DNA of 64,000 nt from an uncultured Saprospiraceae bacterium. GTDB taxonomy: Bacteria; Bacteroidota; Bacteroidia; Chitinophagales; Saprospiraceae. The notes beneath the pieces are model-generated. The model made no database searches. It had not been told where the DNA came from and saw nothing but the letters and a program-made list of their open reading frames with translations. The position numbers and the translations under genes were made by a program. This document shows positions 10,250-20,304 of the stretch, one piece after another (position 1 is the stretch's first letter; each line of letters opens with the position of its first letter). The DNA lies in assembly GCA_937959115.1 (NCBI GenBank), contig CALGAW010000011.1:1-64000 (forward strand), written 5' to 3'.

Positions 10250-10891
10250 TTAGGGAACACAGCGAATCACATCATCCTTTATTGTTACCTGATACCCCTT
10301 GTCAAACGACTCCACCTGTGCCTTCAAGGCTTCAAGGGTTGGGTAATCATTTGTACCATCAAACAATCGAGCATCGTCAATCAGTAAAACATGCGCAACA
10401 TCAGCCTTAAGAATCGCAGCCACTTCTGCTAGAACTGGGCACTTCGTTTCTCCTTGTGCGGTTTCCCCTCCAGAATAATGTCCATCGAGCCAACAGATAG
10501 CTGGTTCCTTGATTGCTTTCATTAATCTAGGGAGAACGATAGCGCTGTCGCCTTGTATAATTTCTACATGTTTATCTTCTTTAAAACGGAGATTCGCTTT
10601 TTCGTACAATGTCGGCGCTAATTCAATTGAAATAATTTGTTTAAACCTTCGTTTCTGAGCTTCTACCATAGCTCCCATGAAGGTACCAGTTTCAATGAAA
10701 ATGGCACATCGGTGCAACTTAAAATATTCTCTTATTACATATTGCTTAACGATATGTGGTGGTGGGTTTGGTTGGCCAGAACGCTCCCACTTCATGAACA
10801 TTTTTTTATGATGAACATAATCAGCAAAACGAACAGGTACAAGCTTTTTTATTAGTTCTTTCATAGAGAAATTAGTACTAGACAAGGGCAA
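10250..10891 (-). CDS. Class I SAM-methyltransferase-like protein
   Basis: 213 residues as drawn. A start at MKELIKK (10864) is equally possible and would remove nine residues. The core reads like a Rossmann methyltransferase: IFIETGTFMGAMVEAQ (motif I with GTFMG), IISIELAP (acidic end of beta 2), VEIIQGDSAIVLPRL (motif II region, GDS) and ICWLDGHYSGGET (motif III/IV, LDGH). The IETGTFxG and LDGHY patterns resemble TylF/macrocin-O-methyltransferase-like and FkbM-like groups that act on glycans or small molecules. The substrate is unknown. It is convergent with the gene at 9020. Confidence 0.65.
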   Translation of the reverse strand: MPLSSTNFSMKELIKKLVPVRFADYVHHKKMFMKWERSGQPNPPPHIVKQYVIREYFKLHRCAIFIETGTFMGAMVEAQKRRFKQIISIELAPTLYEKANLRFKEDKHVEIIQGDSAIVLPRLMKAIKEPAICWLDGHYSGGETAQGETKCPVLAEVAAILKADVAHVLLIDDARLFDGTNDYPTLEALKAQVESFDKGYQVTIKDDVIRCVP

Positions 10892-10948
10892 TTACCCAAG
10901 TATTATCCCAAGCCAAGGTCAAACGACTGTCTTTAACACAAGAACGCT

Positions 10949-11170
10949 TTAGTCTTTCTTTTTATCATCAGAATCTTTTGCTTCTTTCTCTTGAAGCTCT
11001 TTCTCCTCTTTAATTTCTGCTTGTATTGAACGCATTTGTTTAATCAGAAACTGAAGTTTTTCCTTCTCTTCATCCTTTAATTCTCTAGTTTCTGCAATCG
11101 CATTAATGCTTTTAATGACTTGGAATACTTTCCAAAGTTCCTTTTGTAATATCTGTAATTCTTTACTCAT
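10949..11170 (-). CDS. Small coiled-coil protein of unknown function
   Basis: 73 residues, extremely rich in Glu and Lys. Heptad-like helices are MSKELQILQKELWKVFQVIK and LQFLIKQMRSIQAEIKEEKE, with a charged tail ending DSDDKKKD. There is no signal peptide. It lies 57 bp upstream of the methyltransferase-like gene in the same direction and may be co-transcribed with it. Composition and codon-level coherence support a real gene, but no family is recognised. Confidence 0.55.
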   Translation of the reverse strand: MSKELQILQKELWKVFQVIKSINAIAETRELKDEEKEKLQFLIKQMRSIQAEIKEEKELQEKEAKDSDDKKKD

Positions 11171-11518
11171 TTCTTATGCTGGTAATTTTGCTGTAAATGT
11201 AAGGGATAATAATTATTATTGGTTAATGATTAATGGTTAATTCTTCTCAATTTGTTCAATTCATTTTTTTAACCAAGACTTTTGTTGCAAAACCTCAATT
11301 TAATACAATTAACTTTTTACTACTATTTGATTATCAGTATTTAATCAAATATCGAATAATTTAAAGATCTAGTTGCATTATCTCCTTTTTGATAAATAAG
11401 CGATTTTAAAGATAAAAATTTGCAATAGTTTAGATGAGGAATCTAACGTTTTGAGAAATATTGAATAAAATTCGATAAACGACATCAATTTTTCCATCAT
11501 TTTAATTAAAACTTACGT
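11171..11518. other. AT-rich intergenic region with no gene seen
   Basis: 348 bp between divergent starts, very AT-rich. It contains the motif TTAATGATTAATGGTTAATT near 11222-11241. No hairpin terminator or consensus promoter can be supported. Confidence 0.5.
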
Positions 11519-12721
11519 ATGAAAACTTTAAAGTTGATTTTTGCTGTATTGACCCTTCCAATCTTATTTTCTTCTTGTCTTAAAGAGAAAATATACCACG
11601 AAAACGACATAGTTCAGCAGTATACTGCGTTAGATAAGCTATTTTCGGAGTATACAGTAGTTGAAATCGATACTGATAGAATTCTAAACTATTCAAAAGA
11701 AAAGCATAATGAAGAATTTGTCTTAGATCTGAAGATTCAAAACAAACCGAACTGGGTCTTCAATGTTAACTTTTATGAATTTTTTAAACCAGATTACAAA
11801 GTCTTTGAATCAAATGCTAATGACGATTGGGTGGAGGTCATCCGAACAGATAGAAGCGATGCTTACCATGGTCAGAGTGTAGACTTAAAAAGCAAATCTA
11901 TGTTTATAATGGAAGAGCATCTGTTCACTGGAAATATTTATGAAGGAGATACTGAATATTTTATTGAGCCACTTAATCGTTTTGTAAACAATTCATCTCC
12001 AAATCTTTATGTATACTACCCTATTAATGCAGACATCTCAGGAGAACATGCTACTTGTGGAAATACAGATGAAGACTTTCTAAACATCGAAGAAAGAGAA
12101 CCAGTTAGCACATTAGAATATAGGGCCGGCTGCCGTGAAATGTCCATAACATATACAGCAGACTACCAACTGAGAGAGAAGTTTGGAAACAATACCTCAA
12201 GTACTAGAAACTTTGTAGAAAACAGAATCCGATATGCAAGTTACAGATATTGGGGGTATAATAAATTTCCTTTGCACCTTCGCTTGTACAGAGGCTATAT
12301 AAGAACAACAAAAGGTAACCCTCCTACAACATCTACAAATCCTAGTACTTCCTTGGGTCAATGGAAAACATATGCCAAAAAACATCTACCTACTGCTGAT
12401 GGTAACCTTCTTTTCACTGGACGTAATGTAGGCGTCTCAGGTAATGCATACCCACGTACCGTTTGTAGGTTTTCTGGTGGTGCTCGTCTAGCTTTTGCAC
12501 AGATTCATAGATGGACAGGAGCATCCAATGCGTTTTTAAGTAAAGTAACGGCACATGAGATAGGTCATCTCTTAGGCGCACTCCATTCTACTACTGGCTT
12601 TATGATACCAGGAGGATACACTTATACCAACATGGCTAAAGTATCGAGATCGGAAATGAGCAGTTATATATCAAGAAATAATAGCTGTATGCCTAATGTA
12701 ACCTGTGCTTGGTATAAATAA
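11519..12721 (+). CDS. Metzincin-type zinc metalloprotease lipoprotein
   Basis: 400 residues with lipoprotein signal MKTLKLIFAVLTLPILFSSC (Cys20). The C-terminal ~200 residues hold the full zinc signature HEIGHLLGALH at 346-356 (His346, Glu347, His350, His356). A Met-turn candidate follows at Met362 in GFMIPGG, a very short distance for a metzincin. The N-terminal 200 residues are a separate domain of unknown type. Four Cys flank the catalytic part (Cys180/205 and 316/390/396), suggesting disulfides. The family resembles the small secreted M10/M12-like zincins of Bacteroidota. It is monocistronic, and a perfect hairpin about 100 bp downstream may terminate it. Confidence 0.85.
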   Translation: MKTLKLIFAVLTLPILFSSCLKEKIYHENDIVQQYTALDKLFSEYTVVEIDTDRILNYSKEKHNEEFVLDLKIQNKPNWVFNVNFYEFFKPDYKVFESNANDDWVEVIRTDRSDAYHGQSVDLKSKSMFIMEEHLFTGNIYEGDTEYFIEPLNRFVNNSSPNLYVYYPINADISGEHATCGNTDEDFLNIEEREPVSTLEYRAGCREMSITYTADYQLREKFGNNTSSTRNFVENRIRYASYRYWGYNKFPLHLRLYRGYIRTTKGNPPTTSTNPSTSLGQWKTYAKKHLPTADGNLLFTGRNVGVSGNAYPRTVCRFSGGARLAFAQIHRWTGASNAFLSKVTAHEIGHLLGALHSTTGFMIPGGYTYTNMAKVSRSEMSSYISRNNSCMPNVTCAWYK

Positions 12722-12824
12722 TACCGCAGTATGTGTTGCATAACTTCATTTAATGAGCTGCAAATAAAGAAATAGGCCAATTCCTAGAGTGCTTTGTATT
12801 CGCTAATGATATGCCATCTACTAG

Positions 12825-12862
12825 TTGAAGTAGAGACAATTTGAAACTTGTCTCTACTTCAA
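12825..12862. terminator. Perfect 15-bp hairpin, probable terminator of the metzincin gene
   Basis: TTGAAGTAGAGACAA (12825-12839) and its exact reverse complement (12848-12862) are separated by an 8-nt loop. There is no clear U-run on either strand, so a terminator is inferred from position only; a mobile palindrome is the alternative. Confidence 0.5.
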
Positions 12863-12968
12863 AATTGAAATTAAGTTGGATTCTGATGAAGATTTCTATC
12901 GAATTCGCTTACATTCAGATGCACATTTTACGTATCTTACCGCCGAATAAAACGCTTGATTCATTTAC

Positions 12969-14096
12969 ATGAAAATACTCTTCCTCTCTCACTATGGAGC
13001 GATGCTAGGAGCCAATCGCTCCCTGCTTTCCCTCATCATCGGCCTTAAGGCCAAAGGTGTTAGTGTGATGACTTGGTGTCCGAAGGAAGGCCCCTTTGCT
13101 CAAGCATTGCGTGACAACGACATCCCGATGCAAGTCCAACCCTATCAGAATTGGGCAGACACTTTCCTGTTTCCCGGCTATTGGTTGTTACCCTATCGGT
13201 ACTTGAAAAACAAAGCGATTTTCAGTCAACTGAGCAAGGAAGCAAAGGCGTTTCAACCTGACCTCATTCATACCAATAGCTCCGTGTTGCCAATGGGCGC
13301 GTATCTTGCTGAAGAACTCGGTGTTCCGCACATCTGGCACATCAGAGAACTGGTGCACTTGCATTACAATATGCGATTTTTCCCTGGCATTAGCCACTTC
13401 TACAAATGGCTAGGAAAAGCGGCAACCGCGATTGTGATCTCAGAAGCCGTGCGCAAGGAGATCATTGGCAACCGAGACATCCCAAACCAACTGATTTTCA
13501 ATGGTGTGTTGTCTAGGCAGCAATTGGATCAACCCGCTCCTCCGCCCCGCCCTGCTAAGGAGACATTTACCTTTCTCCTCATCGGTATGCTGCATCCAAA
13601 GAAAAACCAAATGATGGCATTAAAAGCCTTTCAGCAGTTATCCAAGGCCTTTCCCGAAGCACGATTACTGATTGTAGGATCTGGACGTAAACGTTATGAG
13701 CAACAGCTTCGTGCCTACACTAAGCAACAAGGACTTGAAACGAAAGTCGAATTTGCTGGTTATCTGCCCAATCCAAAAGAATCCTTTGAGCGGTCTGATG
13801 TTGTGCTAATGTGCTCAGAGAATGAAGCAATGGGACGCGTTACTGTAGAAGCCATGGCGTATCGCAAACCTGTTATCGGTCTAGTGAGTGGCGCAACGCC
13901 TGAGCTAATTGACCATGGTGTTGATGGGTTTCTCTTTAAGAACGGAGCTCAGGACCTAGCTGAACAAATGCGTCATTTCTTGGTTCATAAAGATGCTACA
14001 AAAACAATGGGAGCAAAAGGATATGAAAAAGCAATCAATCGTTTTACTATAGATTCCTATGTTGAGAATATGTACAACGTGTTTAAAGCGATTTAA
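12969..14096 (+). CDS. GT4-family glycosyltransferase (GT-B fold)
   Basis: 375 residues. The N-terminal half begins with MKILFLSHYGAMLGANRSLL, the sugar-acceptor side of a GT-B enzyme, and includes DLIHTNSS. The C-terminal half has the nucleotide-sugar side: LLIGMLHPKKNQ (~203-214), LLIVGSGRKR and the EX7E motif EAMGRVTVE (second Glu of SENE to Glu of VEAM). It likely adds a sugar to a lipid-linked or surface glycan. The gene is clearly more GC-rich (about 50% in a sampled line) than its neighbours, which may indicate transfer or selection. No other glycan genes are adjacent, so the pathway is not identifiable. Confidence 0.88.
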   Translation: MKILFLSHYGAMLGANRSLLSLIIGLKAKGVSVMTWCPKEGPFAQALRDNDIPMQVQPYQNWADTFLFPGYWLLPYRYLKNKAIFSQLSKEAKAFQPDLIHTNSSVLPMGAYLAEELGVPHIWHIRELVHLHYNMRFFPGISHFYKWLGKAATAIVISEAVRKEIIGNRDIPNQLIFNGVLSRQQLDQPAPPPRPAKETFTFLLIGMLHPKKNQMMALKAFQQLSKAFPEARLLIVGSGRKRYEQQLRAYTKQQGLETKVEFAGYLPNPKESFERSDVVLMCSENEAMGRVTVEAMAYRKPVIGLVSGATPELIDHGVDGFLFKNGAQDLAEQMRHFLVHKDATKTMGAKGYEKAINRFTIDSYVENMYNVFKAI

Positions 14097-14230
14097 AGAT
14101 CAAATTAAAACAATTCAATATACATTTGCCACCTTTTACTTAAAATAGACGTCTATATAGATGAATTGCTTATCAAGCGAATCCTAATGACGAAAAGAAT
14201 ACACAGAACTGAAGACAATCTTCCTGTACA

Positions 14231-17200
14231 ATGAAGCTAACTTACATCATCTTGTTGTTATTATTTCCCATATCTTTACTGGCTAAAATAGACATTGACT
14301 TTAGTGCCAAACGTGGGTTTTACGATCAATCATTTCAATTGTCTCTGGTAAGTGACAATCCAGCGGCTACAATTCGATATACCACTAATGGAAAAGCACC
14401 TACACCGACTTTTGGTAGTGTGTACAATGGACCGATTTCAATCAATACAACTCGATGTTTACGAGTCATTGCTTATACCGCATCAGATACTTCAAAAGTC
14501 TACACGCATAGCTATATTTTCTTAGGAGATGTCCCCAATCAACCTTATAGTGTTAGCGGGTTTCCGACTACAGACTTCAACTTTCATAGTACGATTAAAA
14601 ACAATCCTTCTTATTCCAATCAATTGTATAATGCCTTAACTCAAATAGGTTCAATTTCTTTGGTTTTGGACCTAAATGATCTAGAAGACATTCATAATGC
14701 AACAGCAGAACGAGCAACTTCAATGGAAATCATTTATGCAGATGGTCGAGACCATCAAGAGGACTGTGGATTAGAGCGATTTGGAGGCTCTAGCTTCAAC
14801 AATCCAAAACGGAACTTTAGATTGAGTTTTAAATCCATTTATGGTGCTTCAAAATTAGATTATCCGCTATTTGATACCCCAGTTAAAAGTTACAATCAAA
14901 TTGCATTGAGAGCAGGTCATGCGGCTTGCCTAAACAAGGAAGGAACAGCTTTACATACAGGTGAAAGTAATGATATTGCAGATCAGGTTGTTCGAAATTT
15001 TCAAATTAATGTACAAGAAAATGGGGTTGGAGTAGCAGGAAACTTCATGCACCTCTACATCAATGGAATCTACTGGGGTGTATACAACGCAACAGAACGA
15101 CCAACTTCTGGCTGGGCAGAAAAATACTACGGTGGTGAAAAAGAAGATTGGGATGTGATAAAGGTAAAGGTTCCGTTAAATGGGACTCAATTTGCATGGA
15201 ATGAACTAAATAATCTAGCCAATAACACCAACCTTGCCATTCCTTCAAATTATCAACAAATTCAAGATTACATTGATGTAAAACAATTCGCCGATTATGT
15301 CGTTGTTACCAACTATGCGCCTCACAGTGACAATCATCAGAATGGTAAAAATTCTTATCTAAGTATGAACCGAAATGATACCGAGGGATTTCGATTTTGG
15401 CTTTGGGATACAGAACCATCTCTTGATTATGACTTCCCCTACAACTGGACAAAAGATCATGTAGGACATTCTGCTTATAACAATATCCTATACTCATTAC
15501 TTGACAATAGTGATTTCGAAACGTTGCTTGGAGATCGTATGCATTGCCATTGCTTTGACGATGGGCCGCTAACACCTGCAAAGGCAATTGCGACTTATGA
15601 AGAAGTCTATAACACCATCGATGTTGCCATGATAGCGGAAGCTGCCCGATGGGGAACTTCAAGCGGCTACGAAGGCATTCATGATGCAAGAAATCGCATT
15701 GTAAACTCCTATCTAACCTATCGAACGAACGAAACAATAAACAACTACAAGAATGCAGGCCTTTACCCAACAACAGATGGTGTTCAATTTAGTAATCTTG
15801 GTGGTATCGTTCCTTCTGGAACAACACTTTCTCTAAGTAATCCAAACGCAGGAGGCACAATTTATTTTACAGTAGACGATACAGATCCAAGAGCATCAGG
15901 TGGTGCGATCAGCTCGACTGCCATTCCCTACAATGGCTCCATCACACTGCCAAATGGAGTCGTTGAGGTAAAAGCACGGGTGCGACGAAATGGAAACTGG
16001 TCAGCGATGTGTCCGAAACGGTTTTATGTAGGGCAAAATTATAGCAATATTGTAATTAACGAGATCATGTATCATTCTGATAGTCTATGTCATCCCACAG
16101 ATATAGATGAATTGGATTTTCTTGAATTACATAACCGATCTAATCAACCGATTAATCTGGCCGACTGTTCTTTCTCCGATGGTTTTCAGTATAAATTCCC
16201 CTACCCTGCAGTTATTCCAGCAGGTGGGATGTTGGTCCTAGCAGAAAACGCCGATGAATTCAATGCAGCCTATGGTTTTCAGCCATTCGGACAATACGTA
16301 GGCCAATTGAGCAATTCCAATGATAGAATAGAGCTAAATGGTCCTGAAGGCGCAGTCATCGATTCTGTGTCTTACGTTGACGAGAATCCTTGGGATATTG
16401 ATCCTGATGGTTACGGCCCTTCTCTTGAACTCCTGTCTCCTTATCTTGACAATAACAACCCTATTAACTGGTTTCGGTCAGACAATGATTGTGGAACACC
16501 AAGCGCTCCAAATTCTAGAGTCTGCAGTGGCACCGCCGCAACCATCGTGATCAATGAAATTAATTACAATTCAAATAATCAGCAACAAGATCCGGGCGAC
16601 TGGATTGAGCTTTATAATCCTGGACCAAACCCAGTGAATCTTGCAGGATGGAGCTTTCATGATAACAACAATGATTTTGTTTTTCCGTCAAACACCATCC
16701 TCGAAGCAGATAAGTTCTTGGTCCTAATAGAGAATAATACTCAATTTTCAACCGTCTTTCCTGATGTTTCAAATACGGTGGGAAATATTCCCTTTGCGCT
16801 GAGCAATAAAGGAGAACGGATCTCTCTATTCGATCCGTCCAAATGCTTATCAGACTACGTTGTTTATAATGACCGAATCCCTTGGGATACAATGCCAGAT
16901 GGGAACGGCCCTACCCTTTCCTTGATCGCCCCAATGTTAGACAATGCATTGCCACAATCCTGGCAAGCGAGCAGTCAGATCAGTGCGCCCCTTGGCACAC
17001 CAGGCAGAGCCAATGAACCCTGCCCAACGTTCAGCATGATCGTTCCAGATACCATCTGCACAGATGAAGCTTTCTGGGTTAAGCTGATTGCTAGTGAGTA
17101 CGAAACAGTTACGTGGGAAGCTTTTGGCGGTGTTGTGTTACAAAATGCTGGAGATTCTGCCCAAATCGAGTATGCTAACTTAGGCCTAGGTATCATCAAG

Positions 17201-18535
17201 GCGACTGTCTCTTACTACGAGTGTTCTGAGGTGCTTGAGGAGCTCATTAATGTAGATGCGTGTAACTTACCGCCTGTTGCCGTTGAAGACAGCTATACGA
17301 CGCTTGAAGACGTTCCCTATGGACTCAATGTATTGAATAATGATAGTGATCCTGAAGGACAACCCTTGAATGCAAGCATTATAACAACCGTTACGAATGG
17401 CACATTGTCATTGGCCAACAACGGATATTCAATCTATACACCTGACCCTAATTACTTTGGCACGGACAGCTTCGAGTATAAAGTCTGTGAATCTCAACCT
17501 GGAGGACTTTGTGCTCAACAAACGGTATATATTACAATCACCTCTGTGAATGATGGTCCAATAGCCATTGGCGAGCAATATAGCATTAATGATGGTGATG
17601 TGCTTATTGGTAATTTAAATACAAATGATTCTGACGTTGATCTCGGTACTATTTTTAACTATTTTCCGATTCAACTGCCTCAACATGGATTTCTAGGTTT
17701 CAATGCAACAGGTTCCTTCAATTATACTCATTTTAATGGGTTTATAGGCATGGACAGCATCGTTTATCAAGTCTGTGACAACGGTAATCCGGTGCTTTGT
17801 GATACTGCAACGGCTATTTTTACTGTAAATCCTGTTTGTCTTACCCTAAGTATCTCCGCTTTTCTAGAAGGTGCTTATGCTTCAAATGGCACTATGACGA
17901 CCAGCTTGAACCAAACAAGAAAACTGCTACCAGGTATGTCAAATAATCCAGTAAGTGGTCAACCCTATCACGTTGCTCCTTGGAATTATCAAGGACAAGA
18001 AGGAGATGGCTGGACGGATAGCAATTATCCCCCTCAAGCAGTTGATTGGATCTTATTCTCTTTACGCAAGGATCCTTCGAAAGCGAGTCAGGTGTACCAA
18101 GCCGCTGGTTTGCTTCTTTCTGATGGCGGAATATTATGGCCACAAGGCTGCCCAACTAGTGCATTGCCTGATACTGCTTACTATATCGTTTTAGAACATC
18201 GAAACCATATGGCCGCAATGAGTAAAGATCCAGTTTCAATCGTTAATCGATCGATCTCCTACGATTTTAGAATACAAAATGGCTACCAAATTGGGGGAAA
18301 TAGCCAAAAGGAAATTGAGCCAGATGTATGGGCACTTTACGCAGGAGACGGTGATCAAATTCAAGACATTGTCCGCTATGATATTAATGGATCGGATAAA
18401 CTATTATGGAATGCAGGGAATGGTAATTTTGGTCAATACCTACTCCCAGACTACGACCTTGATGGAGATGTGAATGGTGCTGATCGAGCGGCTTGGTTGC
18501 TCAACAATGGTATTTTTGGGGCGGTTCAGAAGTAA
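14231..18535 (+). CDS. Secreted CotH-like / lamin-tail-domain multidomain protein with shared C-terminal module
   Basis: 1434 residues with a signal peptide (MKLTYIILLLLFPISLLAK). Domains in order: chitobiase C-terminal-type beta domain (~22-95); CotH-kinase-like region (~140-430, with NFMHLYINGIYWGVYNATER); second chitobiase-type domain (~515-600, FTVDDTDPRASGG); two lamin-tail domains (~605-730, IVINEIMYHSD; ~770-900, IVINEINYNSN); a linker; and two Ig/cadherin-like repeats (~1014-1105 with EDVPYGLNVLNNDSDPEG; ~1107-1200). Residues ~1203-1434 are the module also found at 21590-24325 and 41208-42464, ending DLDGDVNGADRAAWLLNNGIF. The protein is probably exported and surface-associated. CotH proteins of spores are kinases, but activity here is unproven. 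Confidence 0.9.
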   Translation: MKLTYIILLLLFPISLLAKIDIDFSAKRGFYDQSFQLSLVSDNPAATIRYTTNGKAPTPTFGSVYNGPISINTTRCLRVIAYTASDTSKVYTHSYIFLGDVPNQPYSVSGFPTTDFNFHSTIKNNPSYSNQLYNALTQIGSISLVLDLNDLEDIHNATAERATSMEIIYADGRDHQEDCGLERFGGSSFNNPKRNFRLSFKSIYGASKLDYPLFDTPVKSYNQIALRAGHAACLNKEGTALHTGESNDIADQVVRNFQINVQENGVGVAGNFMHLYINGIYWGVYNATERPTSGWAEKYYGGEKEDWDVIKVKVPLNGTQFAWNELNNLANNTNLAIPSNYQQIQDYIDVKQFADYVVVTNYAPHSDNHQNGKNSYLSMNRNDTEGFRFWLWDTEPSLDYDFPYNWTKDHVGHSAYNNILYSLLDNSDFETLLGDRMHCHCFDDGPLTPAKAIATYEEVYNTIDVAMIAEAARWGTSSGYEGIHDARNRIVNSYLTYRTNETINNYKNAGLYPTTDGVQFSNLGGIVPSGTTLSLSNPNAGGTIYFTVDDTDPRASGGAISSTAIPYNGSITLPNGVVEVKARVRRNGNWSAMCPKRFYVGQNYSNIVINEIMYHSDSLCHPTDIDELDFLELHNRSNQPINLADCSFSDGFQYKFPYPAVIPAGGMLVLAENADEFNAAYGFQPFGQYVGQLSNSNDRIELNGPEGAVIDSVSYVDENPWDIDPDGYGPSLELLSPYLDNNNPINWFRSDNDCGTPSAPNSRVCSGTAATIVINEINYNSNNQQQDPGDWIELYNPGPNPVNLAGWSFHDNNNDFVFPSNTILEADKFLVLIENNTQFSTVFPDVSNTVGNIPFALSNKGERISLFDPSKCLSDYVVYNDRIPWDTMPDGNGPTLSLIAPMLDNALPQSWQASSQISAPLGTPGRANEPCPTFSMIVPDTICTDEAFWVKLIASEYETVTWEAFGGVVLQNAGDSAQIEYANLGLGIIKATVSYYECSEVLEELINVDACNLPPVAVEDSYTTLEDVPYGLNVLNNDSDPEGQPLNASIITTVTNGTLSLANNGYSIYTPDPNYFGTDSFEYKVCESQPGGLCAQQTVYITITSVNDGPIAIGEQYSINDGDVLIGNLNTNDSDVDLGTIFNYFPIQLPQHGFLGFNATGSFNYTHFNGFIGMDSIVYQVCDNGNPVLCDTATAIFTVNPVCLTLSISAFLEGAYASNGTMTTSLNQTRKLLPGMSNNPVSGQPYHVAPWNYQGQEGDGWTDSNYPPQAVDWILFSLRKDPSKASQVYQAAGLLLSDGGILWPQGCPTSALPDTAYYIVLEHRNHMAAMSKDPVSIVNRSISYDFRIQNGYQIGGNSQKEIEPDVWALYAGDGDQIQDIVRYDINGSDKLLWNAGNGNFGQYLLPDYDLDGDVNGADRAAWLLNNGIFGAVQK

Positions 18536-18737
18536 TTGTTAATCGATCATGTTTGAATATTAATACTTGAATAAATTCTATAGAATGACAAGAGAATAAT
18601 CGATGCGTAAAAGCGTGCTTAGTTCTGTGTTAATCTATGGTGAATACCCCTGAGTCTAATTGTCCATTTCTACATCAATCTAATTGAAAAAATGCTTACT
18701 CTCTTCCTAGTTCAATAAAAATTTCATATCATCGTTT

Positions 18738-20285
18738 ATGATATTGTATACCGTAAGGAAACTTCTGTTTATCCTCATTTTATTGAGCTGCATTTTTTCT
18801 ATGAATTGCACTCCTAAATCAACTGAAACCCAAAAAACTATGTTTTGTAAAGCGTTAGAACGTAACAATTCCATTAGCTTAAGCAAAAAGTTGGAGGAAG
18901 TGCAATCAGAAATGAAGGATAAGACGGGAGTATTTGTCCTAGAAAATGGTGGGGCTGCGATGATTACAAGAGCTTGGCTATCTGATTATGCAGAAAAATC
19001 AATTGATATTCAATACTTCATTTTTTCGACCGATAACATTGGCCTAATTGCTTGTGACTACTTAGTGCGCGCTGCTGACCGTGGGGTAAAAGTAAGAATG
19101 ATCGTTGATGATATCTTGGTAGATGCAGCTGTCAAAGATATTTTGACCTTGGATGCCCATGAGAACATTAGCATTAAGATCTACAATCCTGCTTTAAACC
19201 TAGGAAAAAATATTTTTCAGAAAATCGGCAATATAGTCACTGATTTTAGATCAGTTAATCTTCGAATGCACAACAAAACATTTATCGTTGATGGTCAAGT
19301 TGTCATTACTGGAGGACGAAACATAGCAGATGAGTATTTTGATTTTAATCGTGATTATAATTTCCGTGATCGTGATGTCTTGCTCTTAGGAAAATCAATA
19401 GAAGAGGTCAACTCCTCCTTCGAAATCTTCTGGGAAAGTGAATACAGTGTTCCGATAACAGAACTCGTAAAACAGGAGGCAGATACTACTGCCATTGCAG
19501 CTAGTTTCGAGCGTTTGCATGAATATGCTTGTAATCCCGAAAACTACTGGCCCGCCATCCGAAATCGGATTGAATCGTTTCATCAAACAATTGATTTAAT
19601 GAAAAATTCCGATGAATTTTATTGGGTAGACTCTGTTGAGTTTGTCTCCGATCTTCCTGGGAAAAACGATGGAAGCCAAGGACTTGGAGGTGGAGGCATT
19701 TCGACCACTCGCTTAATTGAATTAGTCCAAAATGCCAAAAAGTCGATTGATATTCAGACGCCTTACCTGGTTACCTCTGAGCTCAGTCGTGGTTTGTTCC
19801 GAGCAGCTGTCAACCGAGGTGTCGAGATCAGAATACTAACCAACAGCTTATCGTCTACGGATAACCTCGATGCTTTTAGCGGATATCAGAAAGACCGCGA
19901 AGCCTTGTTGAAAACGGGCGTCCGCATATACGAATTCAAGCCAGATGCTGCTATCCGCAAACAGATTATGACGGATGAATTGCAGGGGACGATTGACTAT
20001 ACACCTGTGTTCGGCTTGCATTCGAAGTCGATGGTGGTGGATGGCGAGATCACTGTCATCGGTACATTTAATTTGGATCCTAGGAGCGCGAATCTGAATA
20101 CGGAGTGTCTTTCAGTGATTCACTCAAAAGAAGTGACGGCTGAAGTGGCAGCTGGCATGGAAAAAGAATTTCTGGAGGAAAACGCTTGGGAGACAACTCT
20201 TGAGTCGAATCCAGACAAGTTGGTACCTAGGATGAAGCGGTTGAAGACTTGGACGCGTAAGGTGGTTCCTAAGTCCATTTTGTAA
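18738..20285 (+). CDS. Phospholipase D / cardiolipin-synthase-like lipoprotein
   Basis: 515 residues with an N-terminal lipoprotein-like signal (MILYTVRKLLFILILLSCIF, Cys24 in MNCTP). There are two HKD catalytic motifs: His178-Lys180-Asp185 (HNKTFIVD), followed by GGRNIADEYF, and His428-Lys430-Asp435 (HSKSMVVD), followed by GTFNLDPRS. Two motifs in one chain make a complete PLD active site. The arrangement matches the YmdC/ClsC-type branch, which transfers phosphatidyl groups or hydrolyses phosphodiesters. It ends 19 bp before the XdhC-family gene, so the two may be co-transcribed, though no functional link is obvious. Confidence 0.88.
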   Translation: MILYTVRKLLFILILLSCIFSMNCTPKSTETQKTMFCKALERNNSISLSKKLEEVQSEMKDKTGVFVLENGGAAMITRAWLSDYAEKSIDIQYFIFSTDNIGLIACDYLVRAADRGVKVRMIVDDILVDAAVKDILTLDAHENISIKIYNPALNLGKNIFQKIGNIVTDFRSVNLRMHNKTFIVDGQVVITGGRNIADEYFDFNRDYNFRDRDVLLLGKSIEEVNSSFEIFWESEYSVPITELVKQEADTTAIAASFERLHEYACNPENYWPAIRNRIESFHQTIDLMKNSDEFYWVDSVEFVSDLPGKNDGSQGLGGGGISTTRLIELVQNAKKSIDIQTPYLVTSELSRGLFRAAVNRGVEIRILTNSLSSTDNLDAFSGYQKDREALLKTGVRIYEFKPDAAIRKQIMTDELQGTIDYTPVFGLHSKSMVVDGEITVIGTFNLDPRSANLNTECLSVIHSKEVTAEVAAGMEKEFLEENAWETTLESNPDKLVPRMKRLKTWTRKVVPKSIL

Positions 20286-20304
20286 ACCACCGTTCACTTG
20301 TAAT

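Noticed and set aside
11171-11260. TTAATGGTTAATT-type tracts (also near 5720 and 40745)
   Set aside because: Simple AT-rich motifs are expected in this genome's intergenic DNA; no defined repeat unit or function.
15306-15773. 155-residue minus-strand frame inside the CotH-like gene
   Set aside because: Antisense to a well-supported domain; Cys/His/Leu-rich composition without motifs.
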